A DNA stretch of 64,000 nucleotides from Spirochaetia bacterium (GCA_021736385.1 JAIPFY010000007.1:1-64000); one strand, 5' to 3'; numbered from the stretch's first letter, positions 1-9,755 are shown. The notes: generated from the letters alone by a model not told the origin. Translations and numbers: made by a program.

Positions 1-91
1 GGGATCGGGTGCGTCTTGCAGTGGCGAGACGGTCTGCTGAACCATATTCCAGATTACCAGATGAAACGTTATACGACGTGTCGAGGGATCC

Positions 92-1507
92 ATGAAAAGA
101 CGAGGACTGCCTGTTGCTGTCATACTGATGTGTCTGCAGATGAGCATGCTCACAGCGCTGTCCATGCCATGGACGGCACAGTCGAAATATCTGTTCACCG
201 GGGCGACCTATGAGCCCTCTTCTGCTCAGGTATCGCCCTATCTCGATATATACACAGGGGATGCGCCGTATATCATCCATGCCGGCTCAGGGGAGCTGTC
301 TGTGCTGCTCGGATTGCCGCTTCACCGTCCGACGCCGTTCTTCTTCAGTTTCGGCACGGAGAATCAGATCTCGTTCATGGATGTCTATTCCCGCAGGCCC
401 CTCTTCCAGTCCGGGTCGATCGGCTTCTCCTGGGATCTGCTCGGAGACCTGTCGATTGACAAATATATCATGCTCAGCTCACGGTTCGACCAGATCAGCA
501 GTGCCGTACGATTCTATGCCGACAGCCTGACTCTCGAGCATGCTCTGCATGTCTCGACACCACGGGCGGATCTGTTCACCAGCCTGCGCTACGGTCTTGA
601 AGAGCAGAGTATCCTTGCGTGGTCAGCCGGTCTCGATCTGAGACTGAGAGATTCCCTGGCCCTTCGTCTGATGCTCTCCCAGAAGATGGAGCTCACGATA
701 GCTTTCGGGCTCTCGCACTACGATCCCCCGGCAGATATCGCCCTCGAATATGCATGGGACTACGTCGGCGCCCATCGCGGATCGATGGTCAGGTACCCGG
801 AGAACACTATCCCAGCCTTCGAGTATGCGATGGGACGAGAGGATATCTCGTTCATCGAGACCGACATGAACATGACTTCTGACGGCGGGTATGTCGCGGT
901 GCATGATCTGAGTTTCCTGCGGTATATCGGCCGGCTCGATGCGATCAGTGAGCTGACACTGGAGCAGATCAGGTCCTTCGACATGGGAAGCTTCTTCTCC
1001 CGAGAGTATCGAGATCTCAGAGCCCTCGATCTGCAGGAGACTGCAGAGGTCCTCAAGCCGTTTGCCGGGCAGGGCTTCGTCATGCTTGAAGCCAAGCTCA
1101 TCGGCGAGGGCCCTGAAGCGATGGACCGGTTCCTTGATGCGGTTCGCAGTGCCTATGCAGATAGTGCGAAGGTCAGTTATATGACCCTCTACTATGAGAA
1201 TGCCCGGCTGCTGCCCGAACATCTGCACGATGATGAGAGCTGGGGGCTGTGTCTGCTCAATGCCCCCTCTCTGCCGCCGTTCGCGCTCTATTCGGGCTTC
1301 ATCTATCCTCTGTTCACCTATGAGATCACCGATATCGTAGAGCGCTATGAACCGGATTACATCATGCTCACTACCGATTTCATCGAATACTACGATCAGG
1401 CGAAGGAACTTGCAGCAGATCTGGGGATCGACATCATGTTCTGGGACTTCAAGGATACCATCTTCGCCCTGTCTGCTGACGGGGGACCCGGGCCGTCGTT
1501 CCTCTGA
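92..1507 (+). CDS. Glycerophosphodiester phosphodiesterase domain protein with N-terminal signal peptide and ~215-aa beta-rich domain
   Basis: C-terminal half has the GDPD pattern AHRGSMVRYPENTIPAFEYAMGREDISFIETDMNMTSDGGYVAVHD; N-terminus MKRRGLPVAVILMCLQMSMLTALS resembles a signal peptide. Confidence 0.8.
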   Translation: MKRRGLPVAVILMCLQMSMLTALSMPWTAQSKYLFTGATYEPSSAQVSPYLDIYTGDAPYIIHAGSGELSVLLGLPLHRPTPFFFSFGTENQISFMDVYSRRPLFQSGSIGFSWDLLGDLSIDKYIMLSSRFDQISSAVRFYADSLTLEHALHVSTPRADLFTSLRYGLEEQSILAWSAGLDLRLRDSLALRLMLSQKMELTIAFGLSHYDPPADIALEYAWDYVGAHRGSMVRYPENTIPAFEYAMGREDISFIETDMNMTSDGGYVAVHDLSFLRYIGRLDAISELTLEQIRSFDMGSFFSREYRDLRALDLQETAEVLKPFAGQGFVMLEAKLIGEGPEAMDRFLDAVRSAYADSAKVSYMTLYYENARLLPEHLHDDESWGLCLLNAPSLPPFALYSGFIYPLFTYEITDIVERYEPDYIMLTTDFIEYYDQAKELAADLGIDIMFWDFKDTIFALSADGGPGPSFL

Positions 1508-1641
1508 GAAGGGAGCGCAATGCTACAGGGCGTGCGGCTGTCTTCAGCCTGCCGGTAGTGAGAATCGCTGATCTTTGCCTTGATTCTCACCGCGATTTCT
1601 TGCATATTCTATGCATATTCTGTTCTAGCGGAGGTCTGTAC

Positions 1642-2346
1642 ATGGACATGACACGAGAAGCGATGCTCAGCCGCCCGATGGTTCGCGAGCGAAACATCCT
1701 GCGTAACGTATATCTCTGGATGACCGGAGGGCTCACTCTCACCGGGATCCTTGCATATCTGACTGCATCATCACCTCAGGTGCTGAATCTGATCTTTGGA
1801 ACTCCCGGGGTACTGCTGGTGCTGATTCTGGCTGAATTCGCGCTGGTGATCTATATCTCGGCACGCATGGACAAGATCAGTGCCCAGTCTGCGGTCTTTG
1901 CCTTCATCGCCTATGCGGGGATCAATGGGATCGTGCTCTCGAGTATCTTCCTTGCCTATTCATCGCTGGTGATCTCCAGAGCCTTCTTCACCACAGCAGC
2001 TGCCTTTGCCGGTATGAGCCTCTACGGGATGACGACGAAACGATCGCTTGCCGGTATGGGGCAGTATCTGTTCATGGCCCTGTGGGGGGTCCTGATCGCC
2101 AGTGTGATCAATATGTTCATCGGCAGCAGCTCGGTCTACTATCTGATCTCCTATGCGGCTGTCCTGGTGTTCCTCGGGCTCACGGCCTGGGACACGCAGG
2201 TGATCAGAGGCTGGAACGATGCCTACGGCAGTACGATGGATGAACAGACCTATGTGAAGCTCTCGATCCTCGGGGCTCTGAGACTCTATCTGGATTTCAT
2301 CAACATCTTTCTCTATCTGCTTCGCATCTTCGGGCGAAGGAACTGA
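1642..2346 (+). CDS. Bax inhibitor-1/YccA family membrane protein
   Basis: Seven-TM-like hydrophobic pattern, ending LTAWDTQVIRGWNDAY...LSILGALRLYLDFINIFLYLLRIFGRRN; start trimmed to ATG 1642 behind a GGAGG-like RBS. Confidence 0.85.
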   Translation: MDMTREAMLSRPMVRERNILRNVYLWMTGGLTLTGILAYLTASSPQVLNLIFGTPGVLLVLILAEFALVIYISARMDKISAQSAVFAFIAYAGINGIVLSSIFLAYSSLVISRAFFTTAAAFAGMSLYGMTTKRSLAGMGQYLFMALWGVLIASVINMFIGSSSVYYLISYAAVLVFLGLTAWDTQVIRGWNDAYGSTMDEQTYVKLSILGALRLYLDFINIFLYLLRIFGRRN

Positions 2347-2384
2347 CACATCGACCAGTGTATTCTGTATTCAAGGAGTAGTGT

Positions 2385-2960
2385 GTGCATACTGAGTTAT
2401 CACCGCTGAAGCGGTTTCTGTATCTCTTTGGTATCTTCTTTCGCATAGGGGCGTTCACCATCGGTGGCGGCTATGCGATGCTTCCGATCATCGAGAAGGA
2501 GTTCGTGAGCAACAAGAGATGGGTCTCTGAAGAGGAGATGGTAGACATCATCGCGATCGTACAGTCCCTTCCCGGGGTCATAGCCTTCAATACCTCCATG
2601 TTCATCGGCTTCAAGATCGCCGGGTTCGCCGGAGCGGTCATAGCGGCTCTGGGTATGCTGCTGCCGTCGCTGATCATCATCTCGCTGTTCTCCCTGGTGT
2701 ATGTATCGGTTCAGGACAATGCCTATGTGCAGGCTGCGTTCATGGGCATTCGTGCGGGAGTGACGGCTCTGATCGGAATCGCCGGCTTCAAACTCGGCAG
2801 AAGGGTCCTTGTCTCTGCGCTGGATGCGGTGATCGCTGCGGTGAGTTTTGCAGCAGTATGGTATTTCAGTTTCTCTGCAGCCTATACCATCCTCATTGCA
2901 GCCATCCTGGGTCTGCTGATGTACGGCATCGTGAAAGTGAGGGCGTATGGTATTGATTAA
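2385..2960 (+). CDS. Half-size ChrA chromate transporter family protein (first of pair)
   Basis: FRIGAFTIGGGYAMLPIIEKEFV...LPGVIAFNTSMFIGFKIAGFAGAVIAALGMLLPSLIII; GTG start. Confidence 0.85.
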   Translation: MHTELSPLKRFLYLFGIFFRIGAFTIGGGYAMLPIIEKEFVSNKRWVSEEEMVDIIAIVQSLPGVIAFNTSMFIGFKIAGFAGAVIAALGMLLPSLIIISLFSLVYVSVQDNAYVQAAFMGIRAGVTALIGIAGFKLGRRVLVSALDAVIAAVSFAAVWYFSFSAAYTILIAAILGLLMYGIVKVRAYGID

Positions 2961-3516
2961 CCTGCTTCTGACTTTTGCCAAGATCGGCATCCTGGGTTTC
3001 GGCGGAGGGTATGCGATGATACCGCTGATCCAGTATGAGATAGCTCAGTACGGCTGGCTGACGTCAGCTGAATTCGCAGATATCGTCGCTGTGTCACAGA
3101 TGACCCCGGGCCCTGTCGGGGTCAACGCCGCCACCTTCATCGGCATACGAGCTGCCGGTCTTCCCGGCGCCCTTGCTGCGACCATCGGTCTGCTGCTTCC
3201 TTCACTGTTCATCGTGAGTATCGCAGCCCATATGGTACAGAAGTTCAAGGAGAATGCGATCCTTTCGGCGATCCTCTCGGGGATCAGACCTGCTGCCATC
3301 GGGCTGATCGGTTCAGCCGTGATGTTCTTCGCTACCATGTCTGTCTTCTCCGGTGATATCAGGGAGGGGGAGTTCGGGATCAGTCTGCAGGGGCTGGGGA
3401 TCTTTCTGATCGTTCTGGTGCTGAACAAGCGGTTCAAGCTCCATCCGATCTACTGTGTCATCCTCTCTGCTGCGCTTGGGATCCTGCTCTTTGTCTATCT
3501 GCCGCTATGGATATGA
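2947..3516 (+). CDS. Half-size ChrA chromate transporter family protein (second of pair)
   Basis: FAKIGILGFGGGYAMIPLIQYEI...QMTPGPVGVNAATFIGIRAAGLPGALAATIGLLLPS; overlaps preceding gene. Confidence 0.85.
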   Translation: MVLINLLLTFAKIGILGFGGGYAMIPLIQYEIAQYGWLTSAEFADIVAVSQMTPGPVGVNAATFIGIRAAGLPGALAATIGLLLPSLFIVSIAAHMVQKFKENAILSAILSGIRPAAIGLIGSAVMFFATMSVFSGDIREGEFGISLQGLGIFLIVLVLNKRFKLHPIYCVILSAALGILLFVYLPLWI

Positions 3517-4212
3517 GACGAGATGATCAGCAAGGGCGCGCTTGAGTGATGCGAAGTCGAGGTGATCGGCCTCTATCAGGGTCGTTCGTTTTCCGACATC
3601 CTCCGGGTAGTGGGCATCTGAGCTTCTGATCACGGTGTTCCCCCAGGTCTCGATCGGACAGGGGAGCCTGACGGACTCCACTGCCGAATAGGGGAGGTCG
3701 GGAAGGAACCCCAGCTGGGATGAGACACTGAAGGCCGGTCTGTCGATATGGGCGGGGATGGCAAGGCCGTCTCTGCTGAGGACCTCTTCGATCAGCAGTT
3801 CGAAGGAGATCTCAGCGCTGCTGAGCAGGTTCTTCTCCACACAGCCGAGTATCAACTCATCGGAGTCCACATAGACCTGATCTCCGAAGATCTCCGGGAC
3901 GTTGGGGATATCCGGGAGCAGGAATTCGATGTAGGTACCGAAGTGCAGAGCCGTCTCCAGCGCTTCGAACAGACATACCACGTGGATCTCCTCCACGGTA
4001 GTCACTTCCAGACCGAATACCGGCACGATGTGCACAGCTTCGCAGCAGTGTGCGAAAGCCGGGAGATTCCGGGCGGTATTATGATCGGTCAGGGCGAGCA
4101 TCTCGATCCCCCGGCTCTGTGCCGCGACTGCCAGGGCAGACGGAGAGAGCTCCAGGCTGCCGCAGGGACTGAGACAGGAATGGTTGTGCAGATCGATCTT
4201 GAATCTGGTCAT
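3505..4212 (-). CDS. PHP domain phosphoesterase
   Basis: KIDLHNHSCLSPCGSLELSP...ALTDHNTARNLPAF...SSDAHYPEDVGKR, PHP metal-binding motifs. Confidence 0.85.
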   Translation of the reverse strand: MTRFKIDLHNHSCLSPCGSLELSPSALAVAAQSRGIEMLALTDHNTARNLPAFAHCCEAVHIVPVFGLEVTTVEEIHVVCLFEALETALHFGTYIEFLLPDIPNVPEIFGDQVYVDSDELILGCVEKNLLSSAEISFELLIEEVLSRDGLAIPAHIDRPAFSVSSQLGFLPDLPYSAVESVRLPCPIETWGNTVIRSSDAHYPEDVGKRTTLIEADHLDFASLKRALADHLVSYP

Positions 4213-4548
4213 TCACCGGCCTCCCAGCAGCCCTCCGATCTTGCATGATGCGGTGAATTGGTCATCGGTTGTCGAGAAAATGGCCACACCCTCTTTGATC
4301 GCCGCCTCCTGCATGTCATCGGGCGCAGATCGCTTGTTGCAGAGGATGATCGCCTGGATACCGACCAGAGATGCCACCGCTACGGTGTTCTTGTGGCCCT
4401 GGATGGTGATCAGCACCGAATCATCGGGGGCATTGCCCATCACATCACTGAGGAGGTCTGATGTGTAGGCTGCCGTGAATCCCGCCTGATCATTGGGCAT
4501 GACCAGTGCCTTGTACCCGAGCTGTGTCTTGATATCGTTCAATCTCAT
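4213..4548 (-). CDS. DRTGG domain protein
   Basis: TSDLLSDVMGNAPDDSVLITIQGHKNTVAVASLVGIQAIILCNKRSAPDDMQEAAIKEGVAIFST. Confidence 0.7.
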   Translation of the reverse strand: MRLNDIKTQLGYKALVMPNDQAGFTAAYTSDLLSDVMGNAPDDSVLITIQGHKNTVAVASLVGIQAIILCNKRSAPDDMQEAAIKEGVAIFSTTDDQFTASCKIGGLLGGR

Positions 4549-4553
4549 CTTCG

Positions 4554-5513
4554 TTACCCCTTACTGTCTGTTGTGATCTTCTTGAACAGGATCTTGGAGA
4601 ATACTTCGGTCCCTTCGCTCATCGATGATGCGATGGAGAACTCATCTGATACCCTGCGCACGTTCGGCAGGCCCATGCCCGCACCGAAGCCCAGGGATCT
4701 GATCCATTCGTTCGCTGTGGAGAACCCTTCAGTCAGGGCATCATCCACACTCGGGATGCCCGGACCGGTATCTTTTGCGGTGATGGTGATCGCATCATCT
4801 TCGAAGACTGCCGTGATGACTCCCCCATCGGCATGCACGACCAGATTGATCTCCAGCTCATAGGAGGCGATGGCAGCCCTCCTGATCTCACGCGGGTCCC
4901 GTTTGTCCTGTTTCAGTCGTTTCTTGATCTCTGTGGAGGCCAGTCCCGCATTCTCAAAATCATGTTTATAGACGGTGAAGGTCCTGATCTGTACATCACC
5001 GCTCTCCCCTGTGCGAGCATAGGTGCTCTCTCGTTCGATCTGGTCGATCTCCCTGTTGATCTCTACCAGCAGTCTGGTGGAGATGTCCCGGGAGGTGACC
5101 ATGCCGACGAGTTCCTTATGCTTGTTGAGCACCGGGAATCGGTGGAAGGGGTAGCGGTCGAAGTAGTTGATGGCAAAGGAGACCGGCATATCCTCCTCGA
5201 GGACGATGAGCTTCGAGGACATGTACTGTTCGGCCCGTTCTTCGATATAGCCCCGGTCCAGAGCCTGTATGATGTCATCCATGCTCACGATGCCCAGAAG
5301 CCGCTTACCTTCGGAGATGGGGACGCCGGTGATAGACTTATGTCTCATGAGTCCCTGGATCTCTCTGAGTGTCGCATCACGCCCTGCTGTGATCAGGGCA
5401 CTGCACATCACGTCCTTGACTTTGAGACGATAGATCAGTTCCAGGATGACCGTCGGTGAATTGTAGGTATTGATCGGTATAGTCTGCATACCTTGATTAT
5501 ACATAATATTCAT
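4554..5513 (-). CDS. CBS-pair protein with C-terminal HATPase (anti-sigma-factor-type kinase) domain
   Basis: Two CBS repeats (VKDVMCSALITAGRDATLREIQGLMRHKSITGVPI..., ...HRFPVLNKHKELVGMVTSRDI) followed by ATPase motif ITITAKDTGPGIPSVDDALTEGFST...GFGAGMGLPNVRRVSDEF. Confidence 0.8.
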   Translation of the reverse strand: MNIMYNQGMQTIPINTYNSPTVILELIYRLKVKDVMCSALITAGRDATLREIQGLMRHKSITGVPISEGKRLLGIVSMDDIIQALDRGYIEERAEQYMSSKLIVLEEDMPVSFAINYFDRYPFHRFPVLNKHKELVGMVTSRDISTRLLVEINREIDQIERESTYARTGESGDVQIRTFTVYKHDFENAGLASTEIKKRLKQDKRDPREIRRAAIASYELEINLVVHADGGVITAVFEDDAITITAKDTGPGIPSVDDALTEGFSTANEWIRSLGFGAGMGLPNVRRVSDEFSIASSMSEGTEVFSKILFKKITTDSKG

Positions 5514-5635
5514 CCCATGTTAAGATGTAACAGATATCAGCGAACATATTTTTGTGTACCGTACAGCAGTTCTCCTGCAGGTCCCTGCTGTGATATACTG
5601 GGTAGATGATCCAGAGTGATGATAAGGAGTGAACG

Positions 5636-6757
5636 ATGAGAGATATACGTGATAAGAGACTGGCAGATCTGCTGGTGAACTATGCCATAGAGCTGAAGCA
5701 GGGCGAAAGTTGTCTGATCAACGCCGTTGACGTGCCCGAAGAGTTCGTAGAGCAGTTGATCGAAGCGGTATATGCCGCCGGGGGGTACCCGCTGGTGAAC
5801 CTGAGCTCAGAGCGGCTCCAGCGTGCCCTGATCGAAGGGAGCAGCAGCGGGAGTCTTGATCTGTGGGCTGACTGTGATGCCTATCGGATGAATCGGATGG
5901 ATACGTTCATCGGAGTCCGCGGACCGATGAACACCCGGGAGACGGCCGATCTTGCTTCTCATCAGGTCTCTGATTTCATGCTGTACTACAACAAGAAGGT
6001 CCATATGGACATCAGGGTCCCGGATACCCGCTGGGTGGTCCTGCGGTATCCCACGCTGATGATGGCCTACAATGCAGGCATGTCTACCCGGGAGTTCGAG
6101 AACTACTTCTATCGGGTCACCACCGAAGTCGACTACCAGCGCATGTCCCGATCGATGGACAAGGCCAAGAGCTTTCTTGATCAGGCAGATCAGGTGAGGA
6201 TCATCGGACCGGGGACCGATCTGAGGTTCTCCATCAGGGGGATGGGTTCGATCCCCTGTGACGGGCATGTGAACATCCCCGACGGGGAGATCTACAGCTG
6301 TCCGCTGAAAGAGAGTGTCAATGGCACGATCACCTACAACACCCCCTCGACCTATCAGGGGTTCACCTTTCGTGATGTCAGTCTCACCTTCGTCGATGGC
6401 AGGATCGTAGAGGCTCAGGCAAATGACACCGACCGGATCAACTCAGTCCTCGATACCGACGCGGGATCACGGTATGTCGGTGAGTTCGCGCTCGGCTGCA
6501 ATCCGGTGATCACCTTCCCGATGGATAACACGCTCTTTGACGAGAAGATCATGGGATCGTTCCATTTCACTCCGGGTAATGCCTATGATGATTGTGATAA
6601 CGGCAACAGGAGTGCGGTACACTGGGATCTGGTAGCGATACAGACTCCTGAATACGGCGGAGGTGAGATCTGGATCGATGGGGTACTGATCAGGAAAGAC
6701 GGCCTGTTCGTCCATGAGGCGTTCACCGATCTGAATCCCGAGCAGCTGCTTGTCTGA
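5636..6757 (+). CDS. M29-family (thermophilic) aminopeptidase
   Basis: NYAIELKQGESCLINA...GTDLRFSIRG...NIPDGEIYSCPLKESVNGTITYNTPS...GEFALGCNP. Confidence 0.85.
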   Translation: MRDIRDKRLADLLVNYAIELKQGESCLINAVDVPEEFVEQLIEAVYAAGGYPLVNLSSERLQRALIEGSSSGSLDLWADCDAYRMNRMDTFIGVRGPMNTRETADLASHQVSDFMLYYNKKVHMDIRVPDTRWVVLRYPTLMMAYNAGMSTREFENYFYRVTTEVDYQRMSRSMDKAKSFLDQADQVRIIGPGTDLRFSIRGMGSIPCDGHVNIPDGEIYSCPLKESVNGTITYNTPSTYQGFTFRDVSLTFVDGRIVEAQANDTDRINSVLDTDAGSRYVGEFALGCNPVITFPMDNTLFDEKIMGSFHFTPGNAYDDCDNGNRSAVHWDLVAIQTPEYGGGEIWIDGVLIRKDGLFVHEAFTDLNPEQLLV

Positions 6758-7217
6758 CCGGCAGCGTAGGGGGTGGAGAATTCAGGCAGCAGTCCTGCTC
6801 CCGGTGCTGCTGCTCTCCTGCACCAGTTCTCTGAGGTATGATCAGCTCTCACTCCGTGAGCAGGTCTCCCTGCAGATCGGCAGTGAGGTGTTCACCCTGG
6901 ACGTGGCTGCCACGCAGAGCAGCAGAACTGCCGGACTGTCTCACAGAGATTCTCTTGGACCTGATGAGGGGATGCTCTTCATCTTCGAAGGTACTCAGGA
7001 GGTTCGTTTCTGGATGAAGGGGACCTCGATACCGTTGGAGATCCTCTGGCTCGATCGCAGCGGCAGGGTCATCGGATATGATACGATGATCCCGTACTCA
7101 CTCGAACCGGTAGCTTCCCCGAACGCGGTCAGGGCTGCCATCGAGCTGAGTCAGGGTGCCATGGCTCGTGCCGGTGCCGGTCCCGGGACCCGCATCAAGC
7201 TGATCTGCGACCCCTAG
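6750..7217 (+). CDS. DUF192 family protein, probable lipoprotein/secreted
   Basis: RTAGLSHRDSLGPDEGMLFIFEGTQEVRFWMKGTSIPLEILWLD; N-terminal LLPVLLLSC lipobox-like. Confidence 0.8.
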   Translation: MSDRQRRGWRIQAAVLLPVLLLSCTSSLRYDQLSLREQVSLQIGSEVFTLDVAATQSSRTAGLSHRDSLGPDEGMLFIFEGTQEVRFWMKGTSIPLEILWLDRSGRVIGYDTMIPYSLEPVASPNAVRAAIELSQGAMARAGAGPGTRIKLICDP

Positions 7218-8074
7218 TGCTCGTTGGGGAATACGACGGTCCGGTTCCCTGAGATGATCACCCGCTGTTCGAGATGAGCCTGCACCGCTCGTGAGAGGAC
7301 CATGCGCTCCACATCCTTCCCGACCTTCTTCAGGCCTGCAGGTGAGAGTTCGTGATTGACCCGTACCACATCCTGTTCGATGATCGGGCCCTGATCAAGA
7401 TCCTCGGTCGCGAAGTGAGCAGTAGCCCCGATCATCTTCACACCACGCTGGTACGCCCGCAGATAGGGGTTGGCACCCTGGAATGCAGGGAGGAACGCAT
7501 GATGGATGTTGATGATCCGTCCCTGATAGGCATTGATGAAATCGGGAGTGAGGATCTGCATGTATCGGGCGAGAACGACAAGATCGATATGGTGTCTGCG
7601 CAGCAGATCGATGACCTGCTGCTCCTGCAGCTGCTTCTGCTTCGGATCCACCGGGAGACAGAAGAAGGGGATCTTGAACTGGTGTGCCACATATTCAAGA
7701 TCAGGGTGGTTGCTGATGATCAGCGGGATCTCACAGTGGATGTCTCCCTCTTTGTGCCTGGTGATCAGGTCATAGAGGCAGTGGGAGGTCTTCGATACCA
7801 TCAGAGCCACTCTCCGGGTGGTGTCAGAGAAGTCGCAGGACCAAATGAGTCCCCGCTCTGCTGCAAAGACGGCGAAGTCCTCACGCAGGTCGGTACGTGA
7901 GCTTGAGAGGTCGCTCAAATCGAGCTCAAGACGCATGTAGTACTTCTTTGCGCGCAAGTCGGTGTGCTGCTGACAGTGGAGGATGTTGAAGCCCTTGCGG
8001 TAGAAGTATCCGGTGATCTGAGCGAGCAGGCCCTTCTGATCGTCGGACTGGATGAGGAAGATGATCTTATTCAT
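7214..8074 (-). CDS. purU: Formyltetrahydrofolate deformylase
   Basis: ACT domain plus formyltransferase motif QGRIINIHHAFLPAFQGANPYLRAYQRGVKMIGATAHFATEDLDQGPIIEQDV. Confidence 0.92.
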   Translation of the reverse strand: MNKIIFLIQSDDQKGLLAQITGYFYRKGFNILHCQQHTDLRAKKYYMRLELDLSDLSSSRTDLREDFAVFAAERGLIWSCDFSDTTRRVALMVSKTSHCLYDLITRHKEGDIHCEIPLIISNHPDLEYVAHQFKIPFFCLPVDPKQKQLQEQQVIDLLRRHHIDLVVLARYMQILTPDFINAYQGRIINIHHAFLPAFQGANPYLRAYQRGVKMIGATAHFATEDLDQGPIIEQDVVRVNHELSPAGLKKVGKDVERMVLSRAVQAHLEQRVIISGNRTVVFPNEH

Positions 8075-8312
8075 GGTTCTCTGTCTCTCTCTGGTCGAAT
8101 GGGGTGAATACGGCTTCCTCGTCCTCAGGTGATGAGGTGAGGATCTGGACTCTCGTCTCGATCGACTGCAGCTGCTCTTCGAGCTCGCGGGTCAGGGTGA
8201 TCCCCTCTTCGAACAGGCTCACAGCCTCTTCCAGCGGGACTCCTGCACTGCGGATCTGAGTGCTTATCTTCTCAAGGCGTTCGAGCTTGTCTTCAAAACG
8301 TTCCATGATCAT
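8067..8312 (-). CDS. xseB: Exodeoxyribonuclease VII small subunit
   Basis: FEDKLERLEKISTQIRSAGVPLEEAVSLFEEGITL; overlaps the xseA 3' end. Confidence 0.9.
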   Translation of the reverse strand: MIMERFEDKLERLEKISTQIRSAGVPLEEAVSLFEEGITLTRELEEQLQSIETRVQILTSSPEDEEAVFTPFDQRETENHE

Positions 8313-9508
8313 GCTCCTGTGATTGTCGATGTGAATGAACCATCATGCACGATGGTGGTAGTCTTCATGCCTGCTGCAGCCTGAGCCGCAGAGGTGATCA
8401 CCCGTCCGCTCTGCTCATCGATGACCAGAGCATACCCGCGTTCGAGCAGTGCCTTCGGGGAGCTGGAGATCACCTGGCCGCTCACCAGTTCGAACCGGTG
8501 TCGCTGCCTCAGCAGCATCCGCTCGGTCGAAGAGGTGATCTGATCGTGAAGGTCATTGATGCGCAGATGCCTGTCTGCAGTGATCCGGCTCATGGACTCC
8601 TGCAGCGCGTCGGCACAGAGGGTGCTCAGCCGCAGTCTCTGATGTGATATCCTGCTGTCCATCTGTTCTCTGAGGGTGTCGGCATAGTGGCGAATCGTCT
8701 GTGCCAGGGCCTGCTGTTCGGATGTGACCAGTTCTGCAGCGGCAGAGGGGGTGGGGGCCCGCAGATCGGCGACAAGATCGCTCAATGCCCAGTCGGTCTC
8801 ATGGCCCACTGCAGAGATGACGGGGATGGTGGTCCGTGCGATCGCCCGTACCAGTCGCTCATCGGAGAACGGCAGCAGGTCTTCGACCGAACCGCCGCCC
8901 CGTCCGATGATGATCACATCCGCGAGGTGCAGCCGGTCAGCCAGTTCGATCATCTGTGCCAGGGCTTCTGCAGCTGTCTGTCCCTGAACCGGTGCCGGCA
9001 GGATACTGATCTGTGCAGAGGCGTTCCTTCGTCTGAGGACGTGCAGGATATCGCGAAGGGCTGCGCCGGTGGGAGAGGTGATCACCGCGATGTGCCCGGG
9101 GACTCTCGGGATGGGTCTCTTGCGATCCTGATCGAACAGACCTTCAGCCCTCAGGGCCTGCTTACGCTGTTCGAGCTGTTCGAGGATGTCTCCTGTGCCC
9201 ACCTGCGTCATGGTATCGCAGACGATCTGATAGGTCCCTCTCTGGGCATAGACCGAGAGGGAGCCGGTGACACGGACCTTCTGACCGTCGGCAGGTCTGA
9301 ACGGTACCTGGTAGAGACGATTCTTGAACATGGCGGCAGAGAGGGCAGACCGGTCATCCTTGAGGGTGAAATACCAGTGTCCGGTGCTCGAAGGTCGGAA
9401 GTTGGAGATCTCTCCCTCTACGGTGATGCGCCCGAAGGCCCTTTCCAGGACCTCCTTCACGATCTGGGTGATATCTGTTACGGAAAATACCGGGTTACCG
9501 AAGTCCAT
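8309..9508 (-). CDS. xseA: Exodeoxyribonuclease VII large subunit
   Basis: VEGEISNFRPSSTGHWYFTLKDDRSALSAAMF...VITSPTGAALRDILHVLRRR...IGRGGGSVEDLLPFSDERLVRAI...SAVGHETDWALSDLVADLRAPTPSAAAEL. Confidence 0.95.
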   Translation of the reverse strand: MDFGNPVFSVTDITQIVKEVLERAFGRITVEGEISNFRPSSTGHWYFTLKDDRSALSAAMFKNRLYQVPFRPADGQKVRVTGSLSVYAQRGTYQIVCDTMTQVGTGDILEQLEQRKQALRAEGLFDQDRKRPIPRVPGHIAVITSPTGAALRDILHVLRRRNASAQISILPAPVQGQTAAEALAQMIELADRLHLADVIIIGRGGGSVEDLLPFSDERLVRAIARTTIPVISAVGHETDWALSDLVADLRAPTPSAAAELVTSEQQALAQTIRHYADTLREQMDSRISHQRLRLSTLCADALQESMSRITADRHLRINDLHDQITSSTERMLLRQRHRFELVSGQVISSSPKALLERGYALVIDEQSGRVITSAAQAAAGMKTTTIVHDGSFTSTITGA

Positions 9509-9532
9509 TGGTCCTCTCTCTTCTCATATGAT

Positions 9533-9563
9533 AAAAAAAGCTGTCTCTATATGAAAGACAGCT
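9533..9563 (-). terminator. Rho-independent terminator of the ferredoxin gene
   Basis: Minus strand AGCTGTCT-N9-AGACAGCT followed by TTTTTTT. Confidence 0.8.
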
Positions 9564-9587
9564 GAAAGCCAAGTTTGAAACCTGTGG

Positions 9588-9755
9588 TTAATCTTGAACG
9601 ATCGCTTCGGTCGGGCAGACTGCTGCACAAGCTCCGCAATCGATGCAGAGTTCAGGATCGATCACATAGATGTCGCCTTCTGAAATAGCATCGACGGGAC
9701 ATTCTGAAATGCAGCTTCCACATGCAACACAAGCATCAGTAATTTTGTAAGCCAT
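9588..9755 (-). CDS. 2[4Fe-4S] ferredoxin, 55 aa (below ORF-track cutoff)
   Basis: Manual translation: MAYKITDACVACGSCISECPVDAISEGDIYVIDPELCIDCGACAAVCPTEAIVQD; two CxxCxxCxxxCP motifs. Confidence 0.93.
   Translation of the reverse strand: MAYKITDACVACGSCISECPVDAISEGDIYVIDPELCIDCGACAAVCPTEAIVQD

Noticed and set aside
8687-9565. 292-aa plus-strand ORF opposite xseA
   Set aside because: XseA is unambiguous on the minus strand; this ORF shows no domain.
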